Below, piece after piece: positions 63,967 to 64,000 of a DNA stretch of 64,000 bases. Position 1 is the first letter of the stretch; each line of letters starts with the position of its first letter. Made by a program: the position numbers and the translations under genes. The notes beneath the pieces are model-generated. The model was not told where the DNA came from and did not search any database. It worked only from the letters and a program-made list of their open reading frames with translations. The stretch lies in contig NZ_CP179213.1 of assembly GCF_051201685.1 (NCBI RefSeq), forward strand, positions 1,798,001-1,862,000. Reading direction: 5' to 3'. Source of the DNA: Luminiphilus sp051201685 (GTDB lineage Bacteria; Pseudomonadota; Gammaproteobacteria; Pseudomonadales; Halieaceae).

Positions 63967-64000
63967 ATGAAAATTGCACTCGTCGTTCTAGGCGCCCCAG
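63967..64000 (+). CDS. tusD: Start of sulfurtransferase subunit TusD, cut by the window edge
   Basis: Only the first 11 codons are present (MKIALVVLGAP). They match the beginning of TusD/DsrE-fold proteins, and a BI-1 gene followed by tusDCBE is common in gammaproteobacteria. TusD relays sulfur from TusA to TusE and MnmA for 2-thiouridine in tRNA. The call rests mainly on gene order. Confidence 0.6.
   Translation, partial: MKIALVVLGAP

Overview
The window reads as chromosomal DNA of a free-living, probably marine, gammaproteobacterium. Several neighbourhoods point that way: tRNA-Leu/tig/clpP/clpX/lon/hupB/ppiD, rne/rluC/maf/yceD/rpmF/fab/pabC/mltG/tmk/holB/pilZ, and a Bax-inhibitor-1 protein followed by the start of tusD. 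Aerobic fatty-acid catabolism (acyl-CoA ligases, enoyl-CoA hydratase, ETF and ETF-ubiquinone oxidoreductase) and secreted peptidases are prominent. A lineage near Cellvibrionales/Halieaceae is a guess from gene order and style only. I see no rRNA operon, CRISPR array, prophage or insertion sequence.

Layout. 0-6.1 kb: a TonB-C/TPR-like secreted protein, a candidate small RNA or attenuator, a LysR regulator, and tatD overlapping rapA. 6.1-15.9 kb: a DUF3604 secreted protein, then lipid and acyl-CoA genes (enoyl-CoA hydratase, two AMP-forming ligases, an APH-like phosphotransferase, a patatin) with a SprT-like metalloprotease. 15.9-23.6 kb: one tightly packed + strand operon for D-glutamate and 5-oxoproline metabolism. 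24-27.6 kb: etfBA and, divergently, etfQO. 27.7-36.9 kb: DUF1285 protein, ppiD, hupB, lon, clpX, clpP, tig, tRNA-Leu. 37.1-37.4 kb: a structured orphan RNA candidate. 37.4-45.6 kb: pilZ-holB-tmk-mltG-pabC-fabF-acpP-fabG-fabD-rpmF-yceD, read on the minus strand. 45.7-50.6 kb: maf, rluC and rne. 50.7-64 kb: a mixed accessory stretch with two secreted hypotheticals, tRNA-Ser, a CsgG-like protein, a histidine kinase beside what looks like a decayed response regulator, a Tat-exported aminotransferase homologue, an S9 peptidase, a SOUL protein, a tiny Cys-rich protein, a PilZ protein, an M28 peptidase, a SIMPL protein, a BI-1 protein and the first codons of tusD.

The most interesting part is the 15.9-22 kb operon. 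It holds a UPF0317/DUF1445 protein, pxpA, pxpB, pxpC, a DUF4392 protein, a D-amino-acid transaminase and an alanine racemase, joined by 4-base overlaps or tiny gaps. DUF1445 and DUF4392 are the two halves of the animal mitochondrial D-glutamate cyclase DGLUCY. Here they are separate genes flanking the three subunits of 5-oxoprolinase. Together the genes would link L-Ala, D-Ala, D-Glu and 5-oxoproline back to glutamate.

Two otherwise well-conserved genes, pxpB and mltG, are each broken by an apparent one-base deletion. Their starts, overlaps and downstream reading frames are intact, so these are either very recent mutations or assembly errors. Starts were chosen from ribosome-binding sites and coupling overlaps; many genes here use GTG or TTG.
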